A stretch of 51,343 nt of DNA, taken from the NCBI GenBank assembly GCA_013112725.1, contig JABFFZ010000035.1:1-51343 (forward strand), given 5' to 3'. The stretch comes from Chloroflexota bacterium. GTDB taxonomy: Bacteria > Chloroflexota > Anaerolineae > Promineifilales > Promineifilaceae. The position numbers and the translations under genes are program-made. The notes under the pieces were generated by a model. It searched no databases. It saw nothing but the letters and a program-made list of their open reading frames with translations, and was not told the DNA's origin. The first letter of the stretch is position 1, and every line of letters starts with the position of its first letter. This document shows, piece after piece, positions 7,868 through 15,205 of the stretch.

Positions 7868-8842
7868 ATGTTTGAACTCGTCTTTTTAGGCACATCGGCC
7901 TCAGCACCTTCGGTACACCGGGGATTGTCGGCGCACATCATTTTGCACCGGGAATACCGCTTTTTGCTGGACTGCGGCGAAGGCACACAGCGCCAGATTC
8001 TTACCAGCGGTCTGGGGTTTAAGCGATTGAACAAGGTGTTGCTCACGCATGGACACCTGGATCATATTTTGGGTCTAGGTGGTTTTATCTCCACGCTCAG
8101 CCGTTGGGAAAACATGGATCAGGTGGATATTTACGCCGGGCGCAATACGCTGCGCCGGGTGGCTGATTTATTGTTTAAGGTCGTTTTCCCCAACGGCCGT
8201 GTCCCCCTGGACATCAACCTTATCGAAATTGAACCGGGCGTGATTTTCCACGATGATAAATTTACGCTCACGGCCGTGCCCGTCAGCCATCGTGGCCCCG
8301 ATTGTTATGGTTTTGTCTTCGAGGAAAAAGCGCACCGCCCCTTTCTGGCGGAAAAAGCGGCCGAGTTGGGCGTGCCTTTTGGCCCGGAACGGGCGCAACT
8401 GGTGCGGGGAAATAGCGTCACATTGGCCGACGGCCGTGTCATTACCCCAGATGATGTATTGGGTACGGCCGTGCCCGGCGTCAAATACGTGCATATTGGT
8501 GATGTCGGCCAGACACACAACCTGGTAGACATCTGCCGTGACGCCGATGCCCTGGTCATTGAAGCCACCTATTTGCACGCGGATGCGGAGATGGCGGCGG
8601 AGTTTGGGCACCTGACGGCCGCCCAGTCTGCCCAACTGGCCCGCGATGCCCACGTCAAAAGCCTCATCCTCACCCATCTCTCCCGCCGCTACTTCGCCCG
8701 TGACACGCGCCAGGAAGCCCAGGCCATCTTCCCCCACGCCCAAATCGCCCACGACTTTGACCATTACCAGATCACCCGTGAGGGGGCGGTACGTTTGGAG
8801 AAGTTAGCAGTGGGCAGCGAGCAGTCAGCAGTTTACTGCTGA
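7868..8842 (+). CDS. rnz: Ribonuclease Z (tRNA 3' endonuclease)
   Basis: A 324-residue metallo-beta-lactamase-fold nuclease that cuts the 3' trailer from tRNA precursors. The N-terminus MFELVFLGTSASAPS and RFLLDCGEGTQRQI are family hallmarks. The zinc motif THGHLDHILG lies at about 59-68, further ligands are in VSHRGPD, GDVG, EATY and LTHLSRRY, and the family exosite lies between. The last 10-14 residues (AVGSEQSAVYC) are read from an intergenic hairpin rather than conserved sequence, so the functional protein ends near residue 310. The gene seems to have its own leaderless promoter. Confidence 0.95.
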   Translation: MFELVFLGTSASAPSVHRGLSAHIILHREYRFLLDCGEGTQRQILTSGLGFKRLNKVLLTHGHLDHILGLGGFISTLSRWENMDQVDIYAGRNTLRRVADLLFKVVFPNGRVPLDINLIEIEPGVIFHDDKFTLTAVPVSHRGPDCYGFVFEEKAHRPFLAEKAAELGVPFGPERAQLVRGNSVTLADGRVITPDDVLGTAVPGVKYVHIGDVGQTHNLVDICRDADALVIEATYLHADAEMAAEFGHLTAAQSAQLARDAHVKSLILTHLSRRYFARDTRQEAQAIFPHAQIAHDFDHYQITREGAVRLEKLAVGSEQSAVYC

Positions 8843-8875
8843 CCGCTTACTGCTCACTGGTCACTGATTACTGCG
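8804..8875. repeat. Hairpin of the AGCAGT / ACTGCT word family
   Basis: Alternating AGCAGTGGGCAGCGAGCAG and its inverted counterpart CTGCTGACCGCTTACTGCTC form a long imperfect stem. The left arm encodes the C-terminus of ribonuclease Z. Related copies lie at 13976-14049, 15116-15155 and 34920-34996. Confidence 0.65.
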
Positions 8876-8884
8876 GAGATTGGC

Positions 8885-10270
8885 ATGAAGAACCAGACAA
8901 CCGACATCGTCATCTGTGGCGCGGGTATTAGCGGCATTTCGGCCGCTTATTACCTGGCTGTGAACCATGGCTTGAAAAATATCATCCTGGTGGATGAACG
9001 AGAGCCGCTTACCTTCACCAGCGACAAATCCACCGAATGTTACCGCAACTGGTGGCCGGGGCCGGGTGACGAGATGGTGCGTTACATGAACCGCAGCATT
9101 GATCTGCTGGACCGCCTGGCGGACGAAAGCGACAACTATTTTGGCCTGAATCGGCGTGGTTACGTTTTCCTGACCGGCGACCCGGAAAAGGCGAAGGGGA
9201 TGCAGGAATTTGCCCAGGAAGCGTCGGCGCTGGGGGCGGGTGAACTGCGCATTCATCACGGCCGTGCCGATGACCCCCTCTACACGCCCCACCACGCCGA
9301 GGGGTACAAAAACATGCCTGAAGGGGCTGACCTTATCCTCGACCCGGCCATGATCCATCGTATTTTCCCCTTCATCACAGACCAGGCCGTTGCCATGCTG
9401 CATCCGCGCCGCTGTGGCTGGTTGAGTGCGCAGCAGTTGGGCATGTATTTACTCCAGCAGGCGAAGGCGCACGGCACGCAGCTATGGCCGGGGCGGGTAA
9501 CAGATGTGATAGTGGAAAAGGGGCGGGTGACGGCCGTTGACGTCAATCTAATTGACGGCGGCCCAACACGTATCCACACGTCCCGTTTTCTCAACGCCGC
9601 CGGGCCGCTTATCGGCAAAGTGGGGCAGATGATGGGACTTGAACTGCCTATCTTCAACGAGTTGCACGCCAAAATTTCCATTCGCGACGACCTGGGCATC
9701 ATCCCCCGCGACGTACCCCTGATGATTTGGGAAGACCCGGTGTATTTGCTGTGGAGCGAAGAAGAACAGGCGGAATTAGCGGCCGACCCGGAGTTAAGCT
9801 GGCTGCTGAATCAATTTCCGGCCGGCGTCCATTTCCGTCCGGAAGGGGCCGGCGACAGCCCTATGCTGCTCATCTTGTGGACGTATGATCTGGAGGCCAA
9901 AGAGGTGGTCTGGCCGCCGCAGTTTGACCCGGACTACCCGGAGATTGTGCTGCGCGGGCTGGCACGCATGGTGCCAGGGCTGGCGGCCTATATTGGCCGG
10001 GCACGGCCGTGGGTGGATGGCGGCTACTACTGCAAAACCCGCGAGAACCGGCCGCTCATTGGCCCGCTGCCGGTGGAAGGTGCTCATCTTTTTGGCGCAG
10101 TTTCCGGTTATGGTATTATGGCTTCTCAGGCGGGCGGCGAGTTGATCGCCGCGCATATCACCGGCAGTATGCTGCCTACTTATGCGCCTGCCTTTTTACT
10201 CAGTCGTTATGAAGACCCGGCCTACCAGCAGTTATTGGCGAACTGGGATGCGACTTCAGGACAGCTATGA
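8885..10270 (+). CDS. FAD-dependent oxidoreductase, DAO / glycine-sarcosine oxidase type
   Basis: A 461-residue flavoenzyme. The N-terminal dinucleotide-binding motif is ICGAGISGISAAYYLA (about 10-25), followed by VDEREPL. RFLNAAGPLIGKVG (about 238-251) is the second FAD contact common in DAO proteins. YYCKTRENRPLIGPLPVEGAHLFGAVSGYGIMASQAGG (about 381-418) is the C-terminal FAD-binding signature of sarcosine/dimethylglycine oxidase relatives. Such enzymes oxidise amines or amino acids and pass electrons to oxygen or a carrier. The substrate is not determined. The ATG has GGAG at good spacing. The next ORF starts 90 bases on after a hairpin, so co-transcription is possible. Confidence 0.88.
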   Translation: MKNQTTDIVICGAGISGISAAYYLAVNHGLKNIILVDEREPLTFTSDKSTECYRNWWPGPGDEMVRYMNRSIDLLDRLADESDNYFGLNRRGYVFLTGDPEKAKGMQEFAQEASALGAGELRIHHGRADDPLYTPHHAEGYKNMPEGADLILDPAMIHRIFPFITDQAVAMLHPRRCGWLSAQQLGMYLLQQAKAHGTQLWPGRVTDVIVEKGRVTAVDVNLIDGGPTRIHTSRFLNAAGPLIGKVGQMMGLELPIFNELHAKISIRDDLGIIPRDVPLMIWEDPVYLLWSEEEQAELAADPELSWLLNQFPAGVHFRPEGAGDSPMLLILWTYDLEAKEVVWPPQFDPDYPEIVLRGLARMVPGLAAYIGRARPWVDGGYYCKTRENRPLIGPLPVEGAHLFGAVSGYGIMASQAGGELIAAHITGSMLPTYAPAFLLSRYEDPAYQQLLANWDATSGQL

Positions 10271-10287
10271 ATCACCCCATCACCCTT

Positions 10288-10350
10288 CGTAACCCGTATC
10301 CCGTAATCCGTAAACTGATTACCGATTGCGGACTACGGCTCACGGATTGC
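10288..10350. repeat. Hairpin, CGTAATCCGT word family
   Basis: CCCGTAATCCGTAAAC and the opposing GGCTCACGGATTGCC form an imperfect stem between the oxidoreductase and the following small gene. It matches the families at 2.03, 19.36, 35.9 and 44.2 kb. Confidence 0.6.
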
Positions 10351-10360
10351 CAAAGGTCGT

Positions 10361-10876
10361 ATGAGTGAATCCATCACGGCCGTCTGGTCAGAATTAGTGG
10401 ATCGCGTGGCGTTGCGCTGGCGGCTGAGTATCCCCGATGCAGAGGGACAAATGGTGACGGTTATTCGCCATGCTGTGTATGACCCGGCGCTGGCGCTGCT
10501 CATTTCTGCGGCCGGGCTGCTGCAAATGAGCCTGTCGCCGGAAGCAGTAACGGCCGTGTGGGTAAACCAATGTGCCGAAACGGGGCAAAAGTGGCTGCAA
10601 GCGTACCGGCTGTTGGAACATCGCTGTGTGCAAGGGCATACGGCCGTGCCCCAAACCTGCCACTGTATCTTGAGCCAGCTTGCCCCCTTATTCAACAACA
10701 GCGCCCCCTTGCTGGCTGAAGGGCAGGCATTACTGCCCCAACTCCCCCCCGAAGATCAAGATGAAGCGTATGAAATGCTTTTGCGCGCCTTGACCCGCCT
10801 CACCCGCATGTCTACCGAACTCAGCCAAAACGATCTTTCCTGGCTGTGGCAATACATAGACGCCAAAACCTACTGA
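10361..10876 (+). CDS. Hypothetical protein, 171 residues, mostly helical
   Basis: I do not recognise this protein. It has no signal peptide or transmembrane segment and appears mostly alpha-helical, with hydrophobic stretches at about 45-62 (ALALLISAAGLLQMSLS) and an acidic hinge LPPEDQDEAYEMLL. Several Cys and His residues cluster at about 66-108 (NQCAETGQ, LEHRCVQGH, TCHCILSQL), which could bind metal or be structural. The ATG has AAAGG five bases upstream. It contains three ACGGCCGT motifs, so its base style matches the genome. It ends eight bases before the convergent toxin gene. Confidence 0.6.
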   Translation: MSESITAVWSELVDRVALRWRLSIPDAEGQMVTVIRHAVYDPALALLISAAGLLQMSLSPEAVTAVWVNQCAETGQKWLQAYRLLEHRCVQGHTAVPQTCHCILSQLAPLFNNSAPLLAEGQALLPQLPPEDQDEAYEMLLRALTRLTRMSTELSQNDLSWLWQYIDAKTY

Positions 10877-10883
10877 AATTGAC

Positions 10884-11321
10884 TCACACAAATGGATTCC
10901 GCACCTCCACCCCTTCAAAAATCTGACCATCGTTCAAGTCTTCTGACCATAAAATCGCACAACCCAATTGCGCCGCGCTACGCACAATCAAGGCATCCCA
11001 AAAGGAAAGTTGATACCGTTGTTGAATCTGGATAGCGCCAAGAACATCGCCAACTGCTGGCATATGAACGCGCCACTGGCCTAAGTCCGCCACAATATCA
11101 TAAGCGTGTTGGCTGGAAAGAGGGTTATTCAGTTTTCGTGTGGTGATGTTATAAAATTCCTGTAAGACTTGAATGCTGAGGCAACCGGTACGCAATTGCC
11201 ACAACCGATTGAGGAGCAGTTCTGCCTGCTCCTGACGCTTCCCGGCTGACAGGTCGTAAGCATAAACAACGACATTTGTATCTACAAACTGTTCACCCGG
11301 TCTATCGTTCATGAAGTTCAT
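10884..11321 (-). CDS. PIN-domain ribonuclease toxin (VapC type)
   Basis: A 145-residue PIN nuclease. The acidic residues expected for metal binding are visible: D in FVDTNVVVYAYD (about 14), E in LQEFYN (about 55), D in FWDALIV (about 109) and D in SEDLNDG (about 128). VapC toxins cleave tRNA or rRNA and are held in check by the antitoxin encoded next to them. The start codon lies 20 bases inside the 3' end of the antitoxin gene, so the pair is translationally coupled. It converges with the hypothetical gene at 10361. The pair lacks ACGGCCGT and is more AT-rich than its neighbours, which suggests later acquisition. Confidence 0.88.
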   Translation of the reverse strand: MNFMNDRPGEQFVDTNVVVYAYDLSAGKRQEQAELLLNRLWQLRTGCLSIQVLQEFYNITTRKLNNPLSSQHAYDIVADLGQWRVHMPAVGDVLGAIQIQQRYQLSFWDALIVRSAAQLGCAILWSEDLNDGQIFEGVEVRNPFV

Positions 11322-11544
11322 CTCGTGTCCAGGTGGCTTTACCGCCTGTACCCAGGTTGAAACCTTGATTCATCAGGGCAAGCTGTCGTTCTTTAGCCAA
11401 CTCATAAGCATCAGCCTTCGCCACGATTTCTTCTATAATCTCCACGAGCAATGACGATAGGGACGTGTTTCTTTCAACTGCTAACAGTCTAGCTTTGCGC
11501 AAGGTCTCTTTGGGTAAAGATAAAGTGACGTTTTGTTTTTCCAT
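11302..11544 (-). CDS. Ribbon-helix-helix antitoxin of the PIN toxin
   Basis: 80 residues from the ATG at 11544, which has GGAGG six bases upstream; the longer GTG start at 11556 would use that ribosome site as coding sequence. The N-terminus KQNVTLSLPKETLRKARLLAVERNTSLSSLLVEII is a ribbon-helix-helix DNA-binding fold as in CopG/VapB antitoxins. The C-terminal part (about 50-80) should bind the toxin. A palindrome at 11554-11584 directly upstream is the likely operator for self-repression. Confidence 0.85.
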   Translation of the reverse strand: MEKQNVTLSLPKETLRKARLLAVERNTSLSSLLVEIIEEIVAKADAYELAKERQLALMNQGFNLGTGGKATWTRDELHER

Positions 11545-11553
11545 TTTTGCCTC

Positions 11554-11584
11554 CACGTAAAACAGTGTAGCACGTATTTACGTG
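11554..11584. promoter_or_regulatory. Operator of the toxin-antitoxin pair
   Basis: CACGTAAA (11554-11561) and TTTACGTG (11577-11584) are exact inverses, and CACGTATTTACGTG (11571-11584) is itself a palindrome with CACGT/ACGTG arms. Three half sites in front of a ribbon-helix-helix antitoxin fit cooperative autorepression. It lies between the divergent antitoxin and ATP-grasp genes and could affect both. Confidence 0.6.
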
Positions 11585-11660
11585 TGAAACAATCAGATGA
11601 TTGGATGGAATAGTTTTGTTACAATTGGCGGCATTATCCCGCCAAGATGGAGAAAATGAG

Positions 11661-12878
11661 ATGAACGAAGGACGGCCGTATACCATTCTTGCCCTCGCCA
11701 GTGAGTGTAAGGGTATTCCCTATTTGCAAGAAGCTAAACGACAGGGCTGCCGGGTGCTGCTGCTGGTAAAAGAAGAATTTGCCGATAATCCACAATGGCC
11801 CTGGGAAGCCATTGACGAACGCTTCATCATGCCTGAACTCTCCAAACAGCCCGATGTGACCTACGCCGTCAGCTACCTGGCGCGCGCGGAAAAAATTGAC
11901 CGCATCGTGGCCCTGGATGATTATGATGTGGCTACCGCCGCGCACCTGCGTGAACATTTGCGCATCCCCGGCATGGGCGAGACCACCGCCCGCCATTTCC
12001 GCGATAAGCTGGCGATGCGGGTGCAGGCGCGGGATGAGGGGCTGTTGGTGCCGGATTTCACGGCCGTGTTCAACAACGATGAAGTCAATGATTTCCTCAA
12101 CCGGGTCCCGCCCCCCTGGGTACTCAAACCCCGTTTTGACGCCGGCGCAGTAGGCATTCGCAAGCTGTATGATGCCCCGGCCCTCTGGAACGTGCTCAAC
12201 GAATTGGGCGACCAGCGGTCCTTTTACCTGCTGGAACAGTTCATCGCCGGCGACGTTTGCCACGTAGATTCGCTCATTTGGGAGCGGGAAGTAGTCTTTG
12301 CTATTGCCAGCCAATATGGCACGCCGCCGCTAGCCGTTACCCGCGAAGGGGGCATTTTCAACACGCGCACCTTGCCCATGGATGCGCCCGAATCGCTGGC
12401 ATTGTCAGAGTTAAACGCCCGTTTGATGGTGGCGCTGCGGCAGGTGCGGGGAGTGGCGCATACGGAGTTTATTCACGGTCAGGAAGACGGCCGTTACTAT
12501 TTCCTGGAAACGGCCGCCCGTGTCGGTGGGGCCAACATTGACCGGCTGGTGAAAGCGGCCACCGGGCTGGAGCTGTGGCAGGAGGCCGCCCGCATTGACC
12601 TGGCGAATCTGCACGGCAAACCTTACTTCGCGCCCACCGTGCGCGGCCATCACGCCGGGCTGATCATCTGCCTGGCGCGGCAGCAGCACCCTGACCTCTC
12701 CCCCTACAATGACCCGGAAATTGTGTGGCGGCTGGAAAAGGAGTACCATGCCGGGCTATTGGTCGCGTCGCCGGATCACGGCCGTGTGGCCCACTTGCTG
12801 GCCCAATACACCGACCGCTTCGCCCAAGACTTTCTGGCCTCTGCCCCGCCCAAGGCACAGGTGCGCACCACTATCTAG
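11661..12878 (+). CDS. ATP-grasp domain protein (carbamoyl-phosphate-synthase L-chain-like ligase)
   Basis: 405 residues from the ATG at 11661. A longer frame from a TTG at 11601 would cross a -10 element (TACAAT, 11620-11625), so the shorter start is preferred. The N-terminal Rossmann-like part (about 1-105) ends DRIVALDDYDVATAAHLREHLRIPGMGE. The ATP-grasp fold follows: RDKLAMR, PWVLKPRFDAGAVGIRKL (P-loop-like), FYLLEQFIAGDVCHVDSL, VAHTEFIHGQEDGRYYFLETAARVGGANIDRLV with the metal-binding E and N. Such enzymes join a carboxylate to an amine or thiol using ATP. The substrate is unknown and no partner biosynthetic genes lie beside it. Confidence 0.85.
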   Translation: MNEGRPYTILALASECKGIPYLQEAKRQGCRVLLLVKEEFADNPQWPWEAIDERFIMPELSKQPDVTYAVSYLARAEKIDRIVALDDYDVATAAHLREHLRIPGMGETTARHFRDKLAMRVQARDEGLLVPDFTAVFNNDEVNDFLNRVPPPWVLKPRFDAGAVGIRKLYDAPALWNVLNELGDQRSFYLLEQFIAGDVCHVDSLIWEREVVFAIASQYGTPPLAVTREGGIFNTRTLPMDAPESLALSELNARLMVALRQVRGVAHTEFIHGQEDGRYYFLETAARVGGANIDRLVKAATGLELWQEAARIDLANLHGKPYFAPTVRGHHAGLIICLARQQHPDLSPYNDPEIVWRLEKEYHAGLLVASPDHGRVAHLLAQYTDRFAQDFLASAPPKAQVRTTI

Positions 12879-12981
12879 TAAAAGTAACCGTTCAGACCTG
12901 ACAGGTTTTTTACCAGTTCAACTTGAAACTTTGCAGGCCAAAAACCTGTCAGGTCTCTTGAGGGACTGAACACTTACTAGT
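12873..12981. repeat. Long inverted repeat element with AGACCTGACAGG core
   Basis: A perfect 17-bp stem joins 12894-12910 (AGACCTGACAGGTTTTT) to 12940-12956. It is nested in a looser outer stem (CTAGTAA...GTTCAG at 12875-12895 with CTGAAC...TTACTAG at 12966-12980). It is AT-richer than the flanks and lies between convergent genes, where it could stop transcription both ways. The outer repeat layout also resembles a small MITE-like element. A related TGACAGGTCT stem is at 41105-41137. Confidence 0.65.
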
Positions 12982-13043
12982 AAAAAACTGGAGTCTGGTG
13001 AATTCTAGAGTTGTCAAATTTTTCTCAAATGAAGTTGGATTTT

Positions 13044-13958
13044 CTACAAAGGGAATTGCTGCCCGGTAAAGGTGATGTGGACGCCGGATTGGATTACGGC
13101 CGTGCGCGCCGCACTCCCCTCATTCAATACCGGGTTGGTGTGGTTCAGGTGGGTAAGAACCAGTTGCGTGGGCAAGTGGGCAAAGCGGGCCAGCGTGTCC
13201 GGGATGAGCGGATGGGCAACCGGGGCGCGCCCACCTAATTCGTCAGAGCTATAAAAACTGGCATCTACCAATGCCACGTCTACGCTGCTTAAAATGGCTT
13301 CCGCTTCCGGCCATTGTGCCCAATCATCAATGTCCGGCAGGTAGAGAAGGCGGCGCTCTGGTCCCTGAATGAGGAAAGCAAACGTGCCTGCGCCCCATTC
13401 ATCACGGTGGGGAACGGGCACGGCCGTGACGCTCACATCCGCCGCCAAATCCACCGTTTGTCCGGCCACCAGCGGCACAATGCGCAAGTTATCCACCAAC
13501 GGTTGCCAGAGCGCGTTCTCCAACAACATGTGCCCCAATTCACGCGAGGCGTAAATGGGTAACTGGGTAATTGCCATCGCCTCCGGGCCAAGTTGGGGCA
13601 GCCCGCCAATGTGCCCCATGTGGGCGTGGGTGAGGAAAATACCATCAGGTTGGCGCAGGCGATACGGCGAACGGCGTGGCGGCCACGCAGCGGCTTCGGG
13701 CCGTGTTGGATGCCCGTCCAACACCCCCGCCAGCAAATTCAACTGGTATTTGATGTCTGGCGTGGCGTCGAAAAGGTAAACGGCCGTTTCCTTTTCCCGA
13801 TTATCCACCAACCCCAGACAGGCCACATACTCCGCTCTGGCAGGATCGGCAAAAGCGCCCTCGCAGCGGGCACAACGGCAGCCCGCGTGGGGCAACCCCC
13901 CATCTTGCATGATGCCCAGGACGACGGCCGTGACGTGATTCTGTGGTAATCTGAACAT
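13044..13958 (-). CDS. PqqB-like metallo-beta-lactamase-fold hydrolase
   Basis: A 304-residue MBL-fold protein. The start VVLGIMQDGGLPHAGCRCARC carries the QDGG..H.GC.C..C signature of the PqqB group, including a structural zinc site by Cys. The catalytic motif is FLTHAHMGHIGGL, where the second Asp of the usual HxHxDH is replaced by Gly, as PqqB-like proteins often vary here. VPHRDE, LLYLPDIDDW and LTHLNHTNPV supply other sites. PqqB hydroxylates the PQQ precursor, but no pqqA, C, D or E gene is near, so this is probably a paralogue with another substrate. It contains five copies of ACGGCCGT. Confidence 0.82.
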   Translation of the reverse strand: MFRLPQNHVTAVVLGIMQDGGLPHAGCRCARCEGAFADPARAEYVACLGLVDNREKETAVYLFDATPDIKYQLNLLAGVLDGHPTRPEAAAWPPRRSPYRLRQPDGIFLTHAHMGHIGGLPQLGPEAMAITQLPIYASRELGHMLLENALWQPLVDNLRIVPLVAGQTVDLAADVSVTAVPVPHRDEWGAGTFAFLIQGPERRLLYLPDIDDWAQWPEAEAILSSVDVALVDASFYSSDELGGRAPVAHPLIPDTLARFAHLPTQLVLTHLNHTNPVLNEGSAARTAVIQSGVHITFTGQQFPL

Positions 13959-13975
13959 TACTACTCTCTGGAAAG

Positions 13976-14054
13976 TTAGCAGTAAGCAGTGGGCAGTGAG
14001 CGATGAAGTGTTCTTACTGCTTACTGTTCACTGTTTACTGCTCACTGTTATAAT
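13976..14054 (+). promoter_or_regulatory. AGCAGT-family hairpin with embedded promoter of the DUF488 operon
   Basis: AGCAGTAAGCAGTGGGCAG (13979 on) faces TACTGCTTACTG...TACTGCTCACTG, an imperfect long hairpin. A consensus -10 TATAAT at 14049-14054 with TTCACT 16 bases upstream lies at its right edge, eight bases before the ATG at 14063. The first DUF488 transcript is therefore probably leaderless. Confidence 0.5.
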
Positions 14055-14062
14055 ACCCCGCT

Positions 14063-14644
14063 ATGTCAGAGACGCCTATTTACACCATTGGCTATGGGGC
14101 ACGGCCGTTGCCCGAATTCATCGCCGCTTTACAGGCCTATCACATTGCCTACCTGCTGGATGTGCGCTCGAAGCCGTATTCCCGCTACCGGCCAGAGTTT
14201 GGCAAGAGCGAACTGGAATCAGCCTTGAAAGAGGCGGGCATTCGCTACGTCTTTATGGGAGATACCTTAGGTGGTCAGCCAGACGATGCCCGTTGTTACA
14301 CCGAGGGCAAGGTGGATTATGAAAAGGTGAAACAGATGGCGTTTTACCAGGAGGGCATCGGGCGATTGCAAAAGGCCTATGCCCAACAACTACCTGTTGT
14401 CCTGCTTTGCGCCGAGAGCAAACCAGAGCAGTGCCATCGCAGCAAACTCATCGGCCAGACATTAACGGAACGGGGCATCCCCGTGGCCCACATTGATGAA
14501 AATGATAACCTGGCCAGCCAGGCCGAGGTGTTGCTGCGGCTGACCAACAACCAGCCCAGCCTCTTTGGTGACGACTTTCACCAGTTCACTTCACGCAAAC
14601 GATACGAAACAGATTTTGAAGGGAATAAGGATGACGGCTTATGA
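14063..14644 (+). CDS. DUF488 family protein (first of two)
   Basis: A 193-residue cytoplasmic protein. The DUF488 fold begins YTIGYGARPLPEFIAALQA, followed by LLDVRSKPYSRYRPEFGKSEL (about 32-52) and the diagnostic LLCAESKPEQCHRSKLIGQ (about 113-131), where the C.E....CHR residues look like an active or metal site. DUF488 proteins have no settled biochemical role. Here two different DUF488 genes overlap by four bases (ATGA) and lead into a RecQ helicase, suggesting nucleic-acid processing. The C-terminal 35 residues (SQAEVLLRL...FEGNKDDGL) lie outside the core. Confidence 0.88.
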   Translation: MSETPIYTIGYGARPLPEFIAALQAYHIAYLLDVRSKPYSRYRPEFGKSELESALKEAGIRYVFMGDTLGGQPDDARCYTEGKVDYEKVKQMAFYQEGIGRLQKAYAQQLPVVLLCAESKPEQCHRSKLIGQTLTERGIPVAHIDENDNLASQAEVLLRLTNNQPSLFGDDFHQFTSRKRYETDFEGNKDDGL

Positions 14645-15129
14645 AACTTGTCACCATTGGCGCATTTGGATTTTCAGAAGAGGGCTTCTTTCAGGCGTTG
14701 CAAGAGGCGGGTGTGGACACCTTTTGTGACGTGCGGCAGCGGCGGGGCGTGCGCGGGGCGGAATATGCCTTTGTCAACAGCCATCGCTTGCAAGCGCGGC
14801 TGGCCGAGATGGGCATTCGCTACCTGCATGTGAAAGAATTGGCGCCCACAACAGCCGTGCGCGCCCAACAACACCTGGCCGACAAGACGGAGAAAACGGC
14901 CAAACGCCAGCGTACACACCTCAGCCCCGCTTTTATCGCCACCTATAAGTCGGAAATCCTGAATCCCTTTGATCCCCAATCCCTGCGCGCCATCTTGCCG
15001 CCAGATGCTGAAGTGGTGGCGCTTTTCTGCGTGGAGCGCGAACCGGCCGCCTGCCATCGCTCGCTCATTGCCGAAAGGCTGGCGCAGGTTTGGGGGGTGG
15101 CGGTGGAGAATATCATCAGTAAGCAGTGA
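14641..15129 (+). CDS. DUF488 family protein (second of two)
   Basis: A 162-residue DUF488 protein, diverged from the gene before it. Motifs are VTIGAFGFSEEGFFQAL, CDVRQRRGVRGAEYAF (about 29-44) and VVALFCVEREPAACHRSLIAERL (about 129-151) with the same C.E....CHR pattern. A basic middle part (KTEKTAKRQRTHLS, about 83-96) could touch nucleic acid. The start overlaps the previous stop by ATGA, so the two are translationally coupled and may act as a heteromer. The last residues (IISKQ) run into the AGCAGT repeat. The helicase starts 77 bases on. Confidence 0.87.
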   Translation: MKLVTIGAFGFSEEGFFQALQEAGVDTFCDVRQRRGVRGAEYAFVNSHRLQARLAEMGIRYLHVKELAPTTAVRAQQHLADKTEKTAKRQRTHLSPAFIATYKSEILNPFDPQSLRAILPPDAEVVALFCVEREPAACHRSLIAERLAQVWGVAVENIISKQ

Positions 15130-15155
15130 GCAGTGAGCAGTAAGCAGTGAGTGGT
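15116..15155. repeat. AGCAGTGAGCAGTAAGCAGTG tandem words
   Basis: Four to five head-to-tail copies of AGCAGTGAG / AGCAGTAAG follow the stop of the second DUF488 gene. They match one arm of the hairpins at 8.8, 14.0 and 34.95 kb but no inverse arm is present here. Confidence 0.6.
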
Positions 15156-15205
15156 GATAATGAACGAATGGCAGGAACTATTAGCCAGTTGCCACAGAGG
15201 GAAAG

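Noticed and set aside
8804..8875. CRISPR array from repeated AGCAGT words
   Set aside because: The words are contiguous inverted repeats without equal spacers; no cas gene is present.
13044..13958. PQQ biosynthesis cluster
   Set aside because: Only a PqqB-like fold is present; no pqqA, pqqC, pqqD or pqqE gene is nearby.
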